Below, one piece after another: positions 1-8,828 of a stretch of DNA of 64,000 nucleotides; the first letter of the stretch is position 1, and each line of letters starts with the position of its first letter. The stretch comes from a virus, in the IMG/VR virus record IMGVR_UViG_3300042938_001476, positions 1 to 64,000 of that record; one strand, 5' to 3'. Under the pieces are notes generated by a model that searched no databases, was not told the DNA's origin, and worked only from the letters and a program-made list of their open reading frames with translations. A program made the position numbers and the translations under genes.

Positions 1-47
1 TATTTTAGGTTTTCCGTCAATCCCAAAACGTGGAATGTGTGTTTCAT
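1..47 (-). CDS. 5' fragment of an unidentified gene cut by the window edge
   Basis: A minus-strand ATG at 47-45 opens a frame that runs off the window after 15 codons (begins MKHTFHVLG). A promoter-like pair lies just upstream at 59-86. The fragment is too short to assign a family, and another frame over the same bases is also open. It is reported because a promoter and an ATG are correctly spaced. Confidence 0.3.
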   Translation of the reverse strand, partial: MKHTFHVLGLTENLK

Positions 48-58
48 AGTTCGTTATA

Positions 59-86
59 ATTGTATCATGGTTTCTATATCCGACAA
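59..86 (-). promoter_or_regulatory. Sigma70-like promoter reading leftward
   Basis: On the minus strand TTGTCG (86-81) is followed after 16 nt by TACAAT (64-59). This would start transcription near 52, a few bases before the ATG at 47. Assigned from the match to the consensus only. Confidence 0.4.
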
Positions 87-168
87 GGTATATCTTAATT
101 AGATATGGTAGCTATGGGTTTGATTGGGTATAGCACATATGCTTCTTTGGTGGTGAGATCGGAGCATA

Positions 169-472
169 GCAGTTCCTATGAAAGAAACTGCCAAACACAT
201 TGCTTCCTCGTATGGAGCCATCGTATGCATTTTTAGAATCACTCGCCCAGAGGTCGTCCTTAACCGAGGCTTACTTTAGTTTACACCTTTCGGTGAGAGC
301 CAGCTTGATTCGCAGTCTCCTTCCTTTCGGAAGAAGCATATTAAGTTGGTAGTCTGTTAGCCCTCCCAACTCCTCTCCTTCACACGGGAGTCCTTTACAG
401 GTCTGTTCCATAGTCAGGGAATAGAACCCTGCCGTGCTACGCTCATCTTACAGGCTCTTTTGAGGGAACTGC
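169..472 (-). ncRNA. Candidate structured non-coding RNA
   Basis: No frame is open across this tract on either strand. Read on the minus strand it opens and closes with an 8-bp perfect long-range pairing (GCAGUUCC at 472-465 with GGAACUGC at 176-169). Inside are two hairpins capped by GAAA tetraloops: CUUCC-GAAA-GGAAG (333-320) and CACC-GAAA-GGUG (295-284). Two identical GNRA loops plus a long-range closing stem suggest a folded RNA. I could not match it to tmRNA, RNase P RNA, or group I or II intron cores; an AGACUA similar to a P7 strand is present but lacks its partner. Confidence 0.35.
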
Positions 473-485
473 CGTTAGGCTTCAT

Positions 486-585
486 ACTAAAAGAAAAACC
501 CGCCTTGATAGTCACAATATCAAGACGGGTTATTGACCAAGGGAAAATTTTTCGCCATGAGCTTTGTGACAACTCAAGTAAGATG
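486..585 (-). ncRNA. Candidate ~100-nt small RNA
   Basis: The interval lies between a near-consensus minus-strand promoter and a strong intrinsic terminator. The distance of about 100 nt is typical of a phage or bacterial small RNA, and no start codon with a sensible frame lies inside it. It could instead be the attenuated leader of the folded tract further left. Confidence 0.35.
497..531 (-). terminator. Intrinsic terminator for leftward transcripts
   Basis: A 14-bp inverted repeat (AACCCGCCTTGATA at 497-510 with TATCAAGACGGGTT at 518-531, one G-U pair in the RNA) has a 7-nt loop. On the minus strand it is followed by TTTTTCTTTT. The U-rich tail lies only on that side, so it should stop RNA made from the promoter at 592-619. 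Confidence 0.7.
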
Positions 586-591
586 TGGAAA

Positions 592-619
592 ATATTATGC
601 AGTTCTTTCAACAAGTCAA
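592..619 (-). promoter_or_regulatory. Near-consensus sigma70 promoter, leftward
   Basis: TTGACT (619-614) and TAATAT (597-592) are separated by 16 nt on the minus strand. It points away from the gene at 679 and towards the terminator at 497-531. Confidence 0.5.
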
Positions 620-658
620 ATTCTTTTTGAAAGAAAAAGTAACTTGAATTTCTTTCAG

Positions 659-673
659 TATCGTTTAACAATA
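659..673. promoter_or_regulatory. Palindromic element TATCGTTTAACAATA
   Basis: One mismatch to the recurring palindrome TATTGTTNAACAATA. It ends 5 nt before the ATG at 679, the same spacing as the copy before the gene at 8829. No Shine-Dalgarno sequence is present here, so the element may act in promotion or translation of the downstream gene. Confidence 0.5.
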
Positions 674-678
674 GAAGC

Positions 679-1542
679 ATGAACGCATTTCATTCCGGTT
701 GCATCGGAGATATTATTTATTCAATCCCTACGTTGCAGGCGCTGGACATCAAAACACTTTACATAGGTGATAGAAGCTGGACAAAGCCAATTGTAAATAG
801 AATTGGGTTATTCTCGCGCTTGGTAGAAGCGCAGGGAATAGCTGTGAAGAAACACGAAGGTGAGAATATTGATGTTGACCTATCCACATACCGGAATGGT
901 GGGATGGTCTATGGTGACAATATTGCCAATCGAGTAGCAAGGTGGGTTGGAACTAAAATTGATTTGAGTAAGCCATGGATCAAGTCCGGTAAGAACAACT
1001 ATACGGCAGGCAAGATCATTGTTAGTAGGGGGGCAAGATGGCATGGCGAATTCTTCCCTTGGCGTGAGATTGTGGATATGCTCTCGGAAGACATAATGTT
1101 CGTTGGACATACAGATGAGTATGAAGACTTCTGTAATAAATTCGGAAAGGTTGAACGGCTGCACACAATTGACCTCTACGATGTCGCAGAGGCTATATCT
1201 GGGGCATCCCTATTCATTGGGAATCAAAGCTCGCCTAACGCCATTGCAAACGCACTACACGTCCCAAGCATAGTAGAAACATGCTTATATGCGTTTGATT
1301 GCATATATGATCGGGGAAATGTGACATACTGCCATGATGGAAATCTAAAGTTTGTTTTGTCAGAAAAACGTATACAAATTTCCGACAAAAAATTATTGTC
1401 TGGATACATGATCAAAATAGAAGGAAAAACACTTTGCGCTAAAGATAAGCATATTTGCATTGCGTTAGCCAGGGCAGATTGCTATTTACGAAAACTAAAG
1501 TATAGCGTAGATCAACTTACTCAAATGACAGAAAGGTATTAA
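679..1542 (+). CDS. GT9/heptosyltransferase-like glycosyltransferase
   Basis: A 287-residue protein with a GT-B-like layout: an N-terminal GDI(I/V) nucleotide-fold start (residues 10-14), a central FVGHTDEYEDF segment, and a late FIGNQSSPNAIANAL segment resembling the sugar-nucleotide site of ADP-heptose transferases. It is paralogous to the gene at 22032: both carry SKPW or SEPW, a GKIIV strand, LFVGH-like and FIGNQSS motifs, and CIY-R-N-T-CDG near the end. The likely role is sugar transfer onto a virion or host-surface acceptor. The donor and acceptor are unknown. A palindromic element lies immediately upstream and the stop codon overlaps the next start. Confidence 0.6.
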   Translation: MNAFHSGCIGDIIYSIPTLQALDIKTLYIGDRSWTKPIVNRIGLFSRLVEAQGIAVKKHEGENIDVDLSTYRNGGMVYGDNIANRVARWVGTKIDLSKPWIKSGKNNYTAGKIIVSRGARWHGEFFPWREIVDMLSEDIMFVGHTDEYEDFCNKFGKVERLHTIDLYDVAEAISGASLFIGNQSSPNAIANALHVPSIVETCLYAFDCIYDRGNVTYCHDGNLKFVLSEKRIQISDKKLLSGYMIKIEGKTLCAKDKHICIALARADCYLRKLKYSVDQLTQMTERY

Positions 1543-2006
1543 TGGCTACAATTAAGTTACGGAATGGCAAGGTTATTACAAAAGAGGGGAAGGTAAGCTG
1601 CGAGTGTTGCGACTGCACAGACTTCCAACAATTTTCAGAAAGTCATGGATATGATGAATGCCCAGATGTGTTAGGAGAACCATGCTTCCCCCCAGGTTCA
1701 GGATCATGCGCTGGATTAAAAATAACGGGCACATTAACTTCAAGAGATTTTCCGAATTCTTGTAGGCAAGGTAAAACACCTAAAGCTGATGTTAATGCTT
1801 TTTTTGATGACTTTGGATATATGGGTTCATTATCATGTGACGATACTGCAAATTGTAATTCATGTGGAGTTCAGGGGACAATTGATCCAGATGTTGAAGA
1901 TGTCGGAACAACTCATTTTAAATTAAAAATTCCATTTCAAGCAACAAATGCATATTGGGGTGGGCCATATAGTATCAATTGTTCTGCAAGTTTTTATTTT
2001 ATATGA
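1542..2006 (+). CDS. Cys-rich small protein of unknown function
   Basis: 154 residues, starting at an ATG that shares one base with the preceding stop (TAATG). The N-terminal part has the cluster CECCDC (residues 20-25) and further Cys residues throughout, about a dozen in all, suggesting metal binding or disulfides. The C-terminal third is beta-prone. It sits between a glycosyltransferase and a CxxC protein, so a virion-associated or modified-surface role is possible. The family was not recognised. Confidence 0.6.
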   Translation: MATIKLRNGKVITKEGKVSCECCDCTDFQQFSESHGYDECPDVLGEPCFPPGSGSCAGLKITGTLTSRDFPNSCRQGKTPKADVNAFFDDFGYMGSLSCDDTANCNSCGVQGTIDPDVEDVGTTHFKLKIPFQATNAYWGGPYSINCSASFYFI

Positions 2007-2269
2007 TTGAAAGTATTGTTTTTACAAGACCAGCAAAGGCTGCAATATCATTTAACAATTGGGCCATGTCTGGATTTAAACTGGCATCAAAAGATACAAT
2101 TGAACTAAGAAAAAAAATATGCAAATCATGCGAATTTTGGGACAACAGATCATTCAATAATACAGGTAAATGCAATAAATGCGGATGTTCAACGTGGGCT
2201 AAATTGCGTTTAAATACCGAGAAATGTCCAATTGGAAAATGGGGAGTTATTGAAAAAACACTTGAATAA
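2003..2269 (+). CDS. Small zinc-knuckle-type protein
   Basis: 88 residues from the ATG at 2003, which overlaps the previous stop as ATGA; an upstream in-frame ATG at 1979 is less likely. The C-terminal half has the pattern C-x2-C, then C-x2-C-x-C and a final CPIGKW, as in short phage zinc-finger proteins. The related pattern CADCP / CGAC / CLVCSC occurs in the gene at 21403, so the two are probably distant paralogues placed beside the two GT9-like genes. Confidence 0.6.
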   Translation: MIESIVFTRPAKAAISFNNWAMSGFKLASKDTIELRKKICKSCEFWDNRSFNNTGKCNKCGCSTWAKLRLNTEKCPIGKWGVIEKTLE

Positions 2270-2299
2270 CATAATTGTTAGCAATATATTTAATACTTT

Positions 2300-4258
2300 A
2301 TGCAGCCAATCAAAACAACTAACGCAATGAATCCAGCCCCAGCAAAGGGGATTCAATCATTACCAACTCCAGTAATTGACGATGTTATTATTACTGAAGT
2401 AGTGAATGCGTGGAAAGGAGACTACCAAAAGCTGGAGTATGGAACGATGTGGGATAGCGTGTCTCACGGATCGCAGCAAGGTAGCTTCCCAGGACATAGG
2501 TTGGTATTTCAGCAGGTATCAAGCGAAGACGGGCAGTGGGTCAAACGAATCTGGGTAAATGACAGGGTTGATCAAGACAGTTATAACTATACAATCAAAT
2601 ACATAGAAGGATCAAGAGAACACCCATCATTTGTCAGAACTTACATTGTACCAAGAGATACATATGTAGGATTAGAAGATGGTTCTCCAGACCCAGCTTT
2701 TCCTGGTGCAGTTTTGACGGAAGAAGTTGTTGAGAGAGTTGAGGGTGAACTTGACTCTCAATATATCAAGGTTGTTAGGGTATATGATACATTGGATGGC
2801 CCCGTTGTTAATGCGAGGGCTTTAGTTCAAACTCCGCTTGGTTTAACTCCAGCAACAGTATCCAGACAAGATATAGTAAACTTTCCGCTTGCTAACATTG
2901 AAGGCTCTCTTACAACGGTAGAAGACACGATTAAGGCGCAAGATTCCTTTAAGGCTCAAAGAGATAAGGTTGTTGTCGATCAGTGGCCTACAACAATGGG
3001 TGTTGATTATGACGAACAGCTTGGACTTAGTGTTTTTTATAATCAAACAATTGTTTCGCCATCTAAATATAATACAAAGAGTGATCTTGATAATGTAGAA
3101 TATCAGCCAATTGACCAATGGAAAAGCCTTGAGAAATCTTATGATATTTCAAAAATAACAGCAACACTAAATAGGACATATTATAAATTTTCAACCGGAG
3201 TTCAAGTAACATTACCTGACAAGCTTCTTAGTATTAAAACATATTACGGTCAAAGTTATGGGGCTGGGAAAAATGCTGATTTTGGGGGTTCTACTTTAAG
3301 TGGTAATGTAAGTTTAAGTAATTCTGCATCATCTAAAAGTTCATGGTCTATAAATGGCGATATTTATTTTGAAATTGAAAAAGGATTTAGTGGTGCTGCC
3401 CAAGGAGAAAAGCACATATTTTTTCTTTCGATTCCAAATGGTGGAATTACTAACGATAGTATTTTAGACAGACTTAATAGTTTAAGCCTTTATGGAAATT
3501 CTCAAGGTATTGGAACACAGACAAGTAATGCATCTCCTCGAATTACTTCAATTAAAGTAGTAAATAAAACATTATTTATTTTTTTAAATGCAAATGTTAA
3601 CGGTTATAAAGGAGGTGATATTGATGTATATTTTACAGCGAGTGGCATTGGCGCTGTTAGCCTTACCGTTAAAGGAAGCAATTGTGGATTTAATGGTAAT
3701 TCTATTGCAATTTATAATACACAATTTCCAAATCAAAATATAACCCCTGTTTCTACAGGGTTTGCACTTATTCCAATTACACGATTCTTAAATGAAATTG
3801 TAATACCAGGGCAAAAATATCAAAACTGGCCTTATTTAAAACTTAAAACAGAAAATCTCATTGTTGTTTCTGGTAGTAGATCACTCTCAGAGTCAACCTC
3901 CCGAAGTCAAGCCATTGGAATAAATGGACAAGCATTAAATACTGGGACTGGTTCATCATTTGATGTAAATGTAAATGTAAATTCAATAAATATACCAGAG
4001 TCCTTACATGACTCAATTACAATACAAGAGGAATTTATTGGTTCATATCCAGATGACAGTGTAGGAGTTGGGCAACCTACATACGGAGTTAGGCCGCAAA
4101 CAATTTCAGCAACAAAAGCTGACCTTAATGGAAAGGAAGAAATTGTAAAAAAATTTCCAGAGGGCAAATATTTACTCGATACAGATATTCAGTTGTATAA
4201 GTGGGGCTTTGCTAAAATTACAGCAACAACAGTTAACATTACAGCAGACTATACATAA
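2300..4258 (+). CDS. Large virion structural protein, probably tail or fibre
   Basis: 652 residues, with no enzymatic motif. The first ~230 residues are mixed alpha/beta; the rest is rich in Ser, Thr, Asn and Gly with alternating hydrophobics, typical of beta-rich tail proteins. It lies just ahead of the connector and collagen-like fibre genes. A degenerate palindrome (ATTGTTAGCAAT, 2274-2285) precedes the start. Assignment rests on composition and position only. Confidence 0.5.
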   Translation: MQPIKTTNAMNPAPAKGIQSLPTPVIDDVIITEVVNAWKGDYQKLEYGTMWDSVSHGSQQGSFPGHRLVFQQVSSEDGQWVKRIWVNDRVDQDSYNYTIKYIEGSREHPSFVRTYIVPRDTYVGLEDGSPDPAFPGAVLTEEVVERVEGELDSQYIKVVRVYDTLDGPVVNARALVQTPLGLTPATVSRQDIVNFPLANIEGSLTTVEDTIKAQDSFKAQRDKVVVDQWPTTMGVDYDEQLGLSVFYNQTIVSPSKYNTKSDLDNVEYQPIDQWKSLEKSYDISKITATLNRTYYKFSTGVQVTLPDKLLSIKTYYGQSYGAGKNADFGGSTLSGNVSLSNSASSKSSWSINGDIYFEIEKGFSGAAQGEKHIFFLSIPNGGITNDSILDRLNSLSLYGNSQGIGTQTSNASPRITSIKVVNKTLFIFLNANVNGYKGGDIDVYFTASGIGAVSLTVKGSNCGFNGNSIAIYNTQFPNQNITPVSTGFALIPITRFLNEIVIPGQKYQNWPYLKLKTENLIVVSGSRSLSESTSRSQAIGINGQALNTGTGSSFDVNVNVNSINIPESLHDSITIQEEFIGSYPDDSVGVGQPTYGVRPQTISATKADLNGKEEIVKKFPEGKYLLDTDIQLYKWGFAKITATTVNITADYT

Positions 4259-4485
4259 TGAATGAATTAATTACATCAGCAGAATCCGCAAATATGCCCG
4301 TAAGAATTTCGGCGTTTGCCCCATCTACAGATTATGTTCCTATTGGACAAAGCGTAGGATTAAATGGACAAAACATATCCGCGATTAATAACTTTATTCC
4401 AGCGCCAGGTGGTGATGGGCCTTTTTTCCTTGCCTCAATTAGAGGTAGACTTACTTGGATAGGCTCAACCGACTGTGAAGAGTAA
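4258..4485 (+). CDS. Small hypothetical protein
   Basis: 75 residues, ATG overlapping the previous stop (TAATG). Contains a PAPGGDGPFF turn and ends LTWIGSTDCEE, reminiscent of the LKSIDGVITWV end of the fibre at 38095. Probably a small virion or fibre-end protein expressed with its upstream neighbour. Confidence 0.5.
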   Translation: MNELITSAESANMPVRISAFAPSTDYVPIGQSVGLNGQNISAINNFIPAPGGDGPFFLASIRGRLTWIGSTDCEE

Positions 4486-4533
4486 ATAATTATTTTATTG
4501 CAATTTTTTACTGTTACTATTTATACATAAAAC

Positions 4534-4932
4534 ATGAATCAATTTAATCCTTATAAAATAAAGAGCTTGTTAAATTCAAAAAGCAAACCTGTGGTTCCGT
4601 CTACAAACCCACTTGGGAGGGCATTAAATGTACCCTATCCAAGTGCATTACCAAGAGAATCAGAGTCAGTTCAGAATAACTTTGGAAAACCCTTTGAGAG
4701 TAGGGCCGAGGCACTGGCTATGAGGGAAACCAGGGCGGAACCAGAAACAATAACTTCCTCTTACGAAAAAATGCTTAGACCCTTATCCTTCAAACAAAGA
4801 AGTGATCTTAATGAAAGAAGGGCAACAAGATTAAGCGACCTTCAAATGGAGGGTGATATTGATGAGCTTCTTAAACAAAAAACCCGTGACGAAGAAAGAG
4901 CAAGAGGCCTCGCTCGATATGGATTAAAATGA
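4534..4932 (+). CDS. Hypothetical charged protein
   Basis: 132 residues, rich in Arg, Glu, Ser and Pro, with a helical C-terminal half (residues 80-132) dominated by Glu/Arg pairs. It overlaps the next gene by 4 nt (ATGA). Its place in the connector region suggests a small structural or assembly role; the family was not recognised. Confidence 0.5.
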   Translation: MNQFNPYKIKSLLNSKSKPVVPSTNPLGRALNVPYPSALPRESESVQNNFGKPFESRAEALAMRETRAEPETITSSYEKMLRPLSFKQRSDLNERRATRLSDLQMEGDIDELLKQKTRDEERARGLARYGLK

Positions 4933-5906
4933 GAATAACACTTGGAGAAGCACGGCAGCAACTCTACTCTGCCATTGTTCCATCACTTGACAATCAGTCA
5001 AATGTAGATCGCTTTAATTCTTATTTAAACCTTGCACAAGAAAGGTTGATTAACAGCGGGAAGTGGAATGGAACAATCCTTCCGGTTCGATTTTATTCCC
5101 CAAGCGGAATGATTACGCTTCCAAGGCGATTCACTTCTGCTCTTGCTGCGAAGTGGAATAAAGATACCGGAACAGGAAATATTGCTTCTGGGCCTATTAA
5201 GATTCGCAATGGTTGGTTTACATACCTCACCCCAATTTCAGACCTGTGGACAGCTTCGTATTGGCCGAGATATGGCTATAACGAAACATTCTTTGATGAC
5301 CTTGGTGATGGTTTTGCTACATTTGCAAACCCAACATATGAGACATTTACACTCAGAATTGAGATTGAGAATGCAAGCGATGCGTTAAAGCAAGTTGTTA
5401 TTAAAGGCAAGGATCAAAATAACAATGATGTAACAATGAATGTTACCCTTGTAAGCCCAGACATTACAGTAAATCAAGTTTTTTCAAGCATTACATTTTT
5501 CCAAAAGCCAATTACAAGTGGGGCCATAAACCTTTATGCAGTCAACGGACTAAACGAAGAGAAGATTGGCGCATACGAATCCACTGAAACAACAGCAAGT
5601 TATCACCGTTATGCAGTCCCTAACAATGACACAATTGACTATCTTGATGTTCTTTGCAAAATTAGATTTGTTCCATGTATATACGACACAGATGAAGTTA
5701 TTGTCTCTAACCTTGGTGCATTAAAGAATATGCTTACATCACTAAAGTTTGAAGATGAAGCTGACCTTGAAAGGTCTGAAATGTTTTTCATGAAAGCATT
5801 ACAATTACTAAACGGAGAAAGCAGAGAGGTTAGGGGCGGATCGCAATGGAGATTGAATATTGACAAATCTTCAATGCAGTTTGATAATCTTTGGCCAGGA
5901 AGATAA
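4929..5906 (+). CDS. Putative head-to-tail connector / tail tubular protein
   Basis: 325 residues. The N-terminus (LGEARQQLYSAI, then a helix with FNSYLNLAQERLINSGKW) resembles the start of gp11- or tail-tubular-A-like adaptors of podoviruses, where early helices precede a beta domain. The C-terminal helix (residues 270-300) is acidic and helical, also as in such adaptors. It precedes a fibre gene with a 3-nt gap. A different structural role is possible. Confidence 0.45.
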   Translation: MRITLGEARQQLYSAIVPSLDNQSNVDRFNSYLNLAQERLINSGKWNGTILPVRFYSPSGMITLPRRFTSALAAKWNKDTGTGNIASGPIKIRNGWFTYLTPISDLWTASYWPRYGYNETFFDDLGDGFATFANPTYETFTLRIEIENASDALKQVVIKGKDQNNNDVTMNVTLVSPDITVNQVFSSITFFQKPITSGAINLYAVNGLNEEKIGAYESTETTASYHRYAVPNNDTIDYLDVLCKIRFVPCIYDTDEVIVSNLGALKNMLTSLKFEDEADLERSEMFFMKALQLLNGESREVRGGSQWRLNIDKSSMQFDNLWPGR

Positions 5907-5909
5907 AAT

Positions 5910-7805
5910 ATGTATACATTTTCACAAACACCAGGAGAACTTAATATTGAAGCCGTATTAGGCACGGACTTTGGAATAGCATTAAATTTTGGTGGAGACA
6001 TCTCTTCATATACATTTGATGCTGGTATTATTTTAAACGAATATCCATCCGAAACAATTTATGGAATAACCTCAAGCATAGCAGGAACAAACATTGTTCA
6101 GCTAACATTGACTGATGCTCAAACAACAAGCATTGGGGTTATCTCCAATAAAAAATGGTTTTTAAATAGAAGCAAGGATGGAATCAGCCAAATGGTTCTT
6201 TCTGGGAGGTTTGAAATATCAAGCACTCCGGTTGGTCAAAACCTTGGAGAGATAAGTTATATCATAATTAACGATATCACGGTTTCTTCTTTAAATTCAA
6301 TTGGGCCAACGGGTGCGACTGGATTAACTGGAGCAACCGGAAGCGGGTCAACTGGCGCAACTGGAATTGGCTCTACAGGAACAACAGGCGCAACTGGGCC
6401 AGTAGGCTCAACTGGAGCTACTGGTGGCGCTGGTATTGCTGGGCCAACAGGAGCTACAGGATTGGGAGCAACGGGATTTAATGGGCCAACTGGAACTACT
6501 GGGGCGACTGGTGTTACTGGGGCTACGGGTTCTGGGGCTACAGGCGCAACTGGGCCTCAAGGAGAACCTGGCCCCGCAGCTACAATTGGTTCAACTGGAG
6601 CTACGGGCCTTGGGGCAACTGGAATAACTGGGGCAACTGGATCGACTGGAGTTACTGGGCAAACTACAGCATTTTATAGATATAGTGCGGAGGCAACTCA
6701 AACATCAGGTTTCCCAGTTGATGGGTTTTTATATTGGAATAATGGAACTCAAATCAATTCAACATTAGTTTCTGTTTCTCATATCACTTCTCTTTCGGAA
6801 GACATTGACATACTTATATCTTTGATCGGGGTTGGAAATCAGTTTGTAATTCAAGATAAGTTAAATTCAAATAGTTTTCAGAAATGGCAAGTATCTTCTG
6901 CACCTATAATTATTCCTAATAGTTATACTGAAATTCCTGTAACTCTTGTTAGCAGTGCTGGTGGAGGACAATCTAACTTTGCACAAGGAACAAATCTAAT
7001 ATTTGTTATAACACAGCAAGGACTTCAAGGGGCAAGTGGGATTAATACTATATACGATGATTCAAATCCAATTCCGCCATTAGCTCCAGTTGAGGGTCAG
7101 AGATGGGTTGACACGGGAACTCTTATTGAATATCAGTGGTATGACGATGTATGGGTTGAAGTTAATGCCCCAATGCTTGGTCTTACTGGCGCAACGGGAG
7201 CTGGTGCTACTGGTGCAACTGGAATTGGTGCAACTGGTGCTACTGGATTAACTGGCGCAACAGGTGTTGGTTCTACAGGCGCAACAGGTTCAATAGGATT
7301 AACAGGAACCACGGGAGCAACAGGAGCCACTGGTGTGACTGGTGCAACTGGATTAACTGGAGGGGCTGGATCAACTGGAGCTACTGGTTTTGGAGCTACC
7401 GGAGCAACGGGAGCAACTGGAGTAATCCCATCAACAATAGCTACACTTGCAATTACGGGAGAAGCATCATTTGGACTTCCGGTAGAAACTAAAGAAACCC
7501 CAGTAATATCGGGAGGAACGCTTACGCTTAATCTTGCATCGGCTACATTCTTTTATGTGACCCTAAATGCAATAACATCGGTAGTATTTTCAAGTCCACC
7601 AGTATCTCCTAAAGTATTTTCATTTACCCTTCAGTTTGTTGCCAATGGATCGAGTTATGCGGTTACTTGGCCTGCTTCTGTTAGGTGGGGGGGGGCAGGA
7701 CAGCCAACATTAACAACAACCAACAACAAAGTTGATACATTTACATTTTTTACACATGATGGTGGGGTTAATTGGTTTGGATTTATTAGTGGTCAGAATT
7801 TTTAA
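5910..7805 (+). CDS. Collagen-like tail fibre
   Basis: 631 residues. An N-terminal beta domain (1-130) precedes two collagen-like blocks of Gly-x-Thr/Ala triplets (GATGATG-type, roughly 131-250 and 425-510), separated by a globular domain that ends in an [20 protein letters not shown] strand pair. A short beta C-terminal domain (residues ~515-631) closes the chain. The triplets should form a trimeric stalk, and the C-terminal domain is likely the trimerisation or binding tip. The repeats make the DNA prone to slippage. Confidence 0.75.
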   Translation: MYTFSQTPGELNIEAVLGTDFGIALNFGGDISSYTFDAGIILNEYPSETIYGITSSIAGTNIVQLTLTDAQTTSIGVISNKKWFLNRSKDGISQMVLSGRFEISSTPVGQNLGEISYIIINDITVSSLNSIGPTGATGLTGATGSGSTGATGIGSTGTTGATGPVGSTGATGGAGIAGPTGATGLGATGFNGPTGTTGATGVTGATGSGATGATGPQGEPGPAATIGSTGATGLGATGITGATGSTGVTGQTTAFYRYSAEATQTSGFPVDGFLYWNNGTQINSTLVSVSHITSLSEDIDILISLIGVGNQFVIQDKLNSNSFQKWQVSSAPIIIPNSYTEIPVTLVSSAGGGQSNFAQGTNLIFVITQQGLQGASGINTIYDDSNPIPPLAPVEGQRWVDTGTLIEYQWYDDVWVEVNAPMLGLTGATGAGATGATGIGATGATGLTGATGVGSTGATGSIGLTGTTGATGATGVTGATGLTGGAGSTGATGFGATGATGATGVIPSTIATLAITGEASFGLPVETKETPVISGGTLTLNLASATFFYVTLNAITSVVFSSPPVSPKVFSFTLQFVANGSSYAVTWPASVRWGGAGQPTLTTTNNKVDTFTFFTHDGGVNWFGFISGQNF

Positions 7806-7809
7806 TGTT

Positions 7810-8763
7810 ATGAGTTTTTTAGGCAGAAAATTAATGCTTGGGAATATTAGTGATGGATTGACATGGGCTTTTACTTTAATGCCTGGAAATATTAATAGTT
7901 GGAGTTCAGTTACATACGGAGGAGGTAGATTTGTTGCTGTTAGTAACGGTTCAGAGAAAGTAGCATATAGTGATGATGGAGTGACATGGCTTTTTACTAC
8001 AATACCACTTCCAACCAGCGTTTATAATTGGACATCAGTTACATACGGAGGAGGCAGATTTGTTGCTGTTAGTTCTTTAACAGGTTCTTCGTATGGCTCA
8101 CAATGGGCAGCATATAGTGATGATGGAGTGACATGGTTTACTACTGTATTTCCATTTTATACAGATTGGAGTTCAGTTACATACGGAGGAGGTAGATTTG
8201 TTGCTGTTAGTAGCGACTCAAGTGGCTCAGGCGCAGCAGCATATAGTGATGATGGAGTGACATGGTTTGCTACTACAATGCCAAGTTATACAAATTGGGG
8301 TCCAGTTACATACGGAGGAGGTAGATTTGTTGCTGTTAGTTATCCCAACTCAAACGTGGCAGCATATAGTGATGATGGAGTGACATGGTTTGCTACTACA
8401 ATGCCGATTTCTACCGGCTGGAGATCAGTTACATACGGAGGAGGTAGATTTGTTGCTGTTAATATACTCTTAAACGCATCAGCATATAGTGATGATGGAG
8501 TGACATGGGTTAATACCATATTTTTATTTCCATTTTCTATCGGTTATAATTGGAAACCAATTACATACGGAGGAGGTAGATTTGTTGTTGTTGGTACTTT
8601 AAATGGTTTTGTGGCTGGATCAAACGTGGCAGTATATAGTGATGCTGGAGTGTCATGGCTTTCTACTACAATGCCAAATTATAACTGGACATCAGCTACA
8701 TACGGAGAAGGTAGATTTGTTGCTGTTAGTTCCTCCTCCAACGCGGTAGCATATACAATATAA
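7810..8763 (+). CDS. Seven-bladed beta-propeller receptor-binding candidate
   Basis: 317 residues from the ATG at 7810 (an upstream ATG at 7732 would overlap the previous gene). It holds seven repeats of TYGGGRFVAVS followed by AYSDDGVTW. The first DGLTW strand lies at the N-terminus and the last blade ends AYTI, so the ends can close one blade as in propeller proteins. The repeat DNA is almost identical between blades (TACGGAGGAGG core), while the connecting loops differ, as expected for a recent expansion with diversified loops. The gene directly follows a fibre gene, so sugar or receptor binding is likely. Confidence 0.7.
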   Translation: MSFLGRKLMLGNISDGLTWAFTLMPGNINSWSSVTYGGGRFVAVSNGSEKVAYSDDGVTWLFTTIPLPTSVYNWTSVTYGGGRFVAVSSLTGSSYGSQWAAYSDDGVTWFTTVFPFYTDWSSVTYGGGRFVAVSSDSSGSGAAAYSDDGVTWFATTMPSYTNWGPVTYGGGRFVAVSYPNSNVAAYSDDGVTWFATTMPISTGWRSVTYGGGRFVAVNILLNASAYSDDGVTWVNTIFLFPFSIGYNWKPITYGGGRFVVVGTLNGFVAGSNVAVYSDAGVSWLSTTMPNYNWTSATYGEGRFVAVSSSSNAVAYTI

Positions 8764-8808
8764 TTTTTAAATAGCAATCCATCTAAATAGTGCTATACAT
8801 CAATCAAT

Positions 8809-8823
8809 AATCGTTTAACAATA
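8809..8823. promoter_or_regulatory. Palindromic element AATCGTTTAACAATA
   Basis: Two mismatches to TATTGTTNAACAATA. It ends 5 nt before the ATG at 8829, identical in spacing to the copy before the gene at 679. It starts a new run of virion genes after a ~65-bp gap. Confidence 0.5.
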
Positions 8824-8828
8824 AATCT

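Noticed and set aside
320-352. Group I intron core in the left-end tract
   Set aside because: An AGACUA string is present on the minus strand but no UAGUCU partner or other core elements were found.
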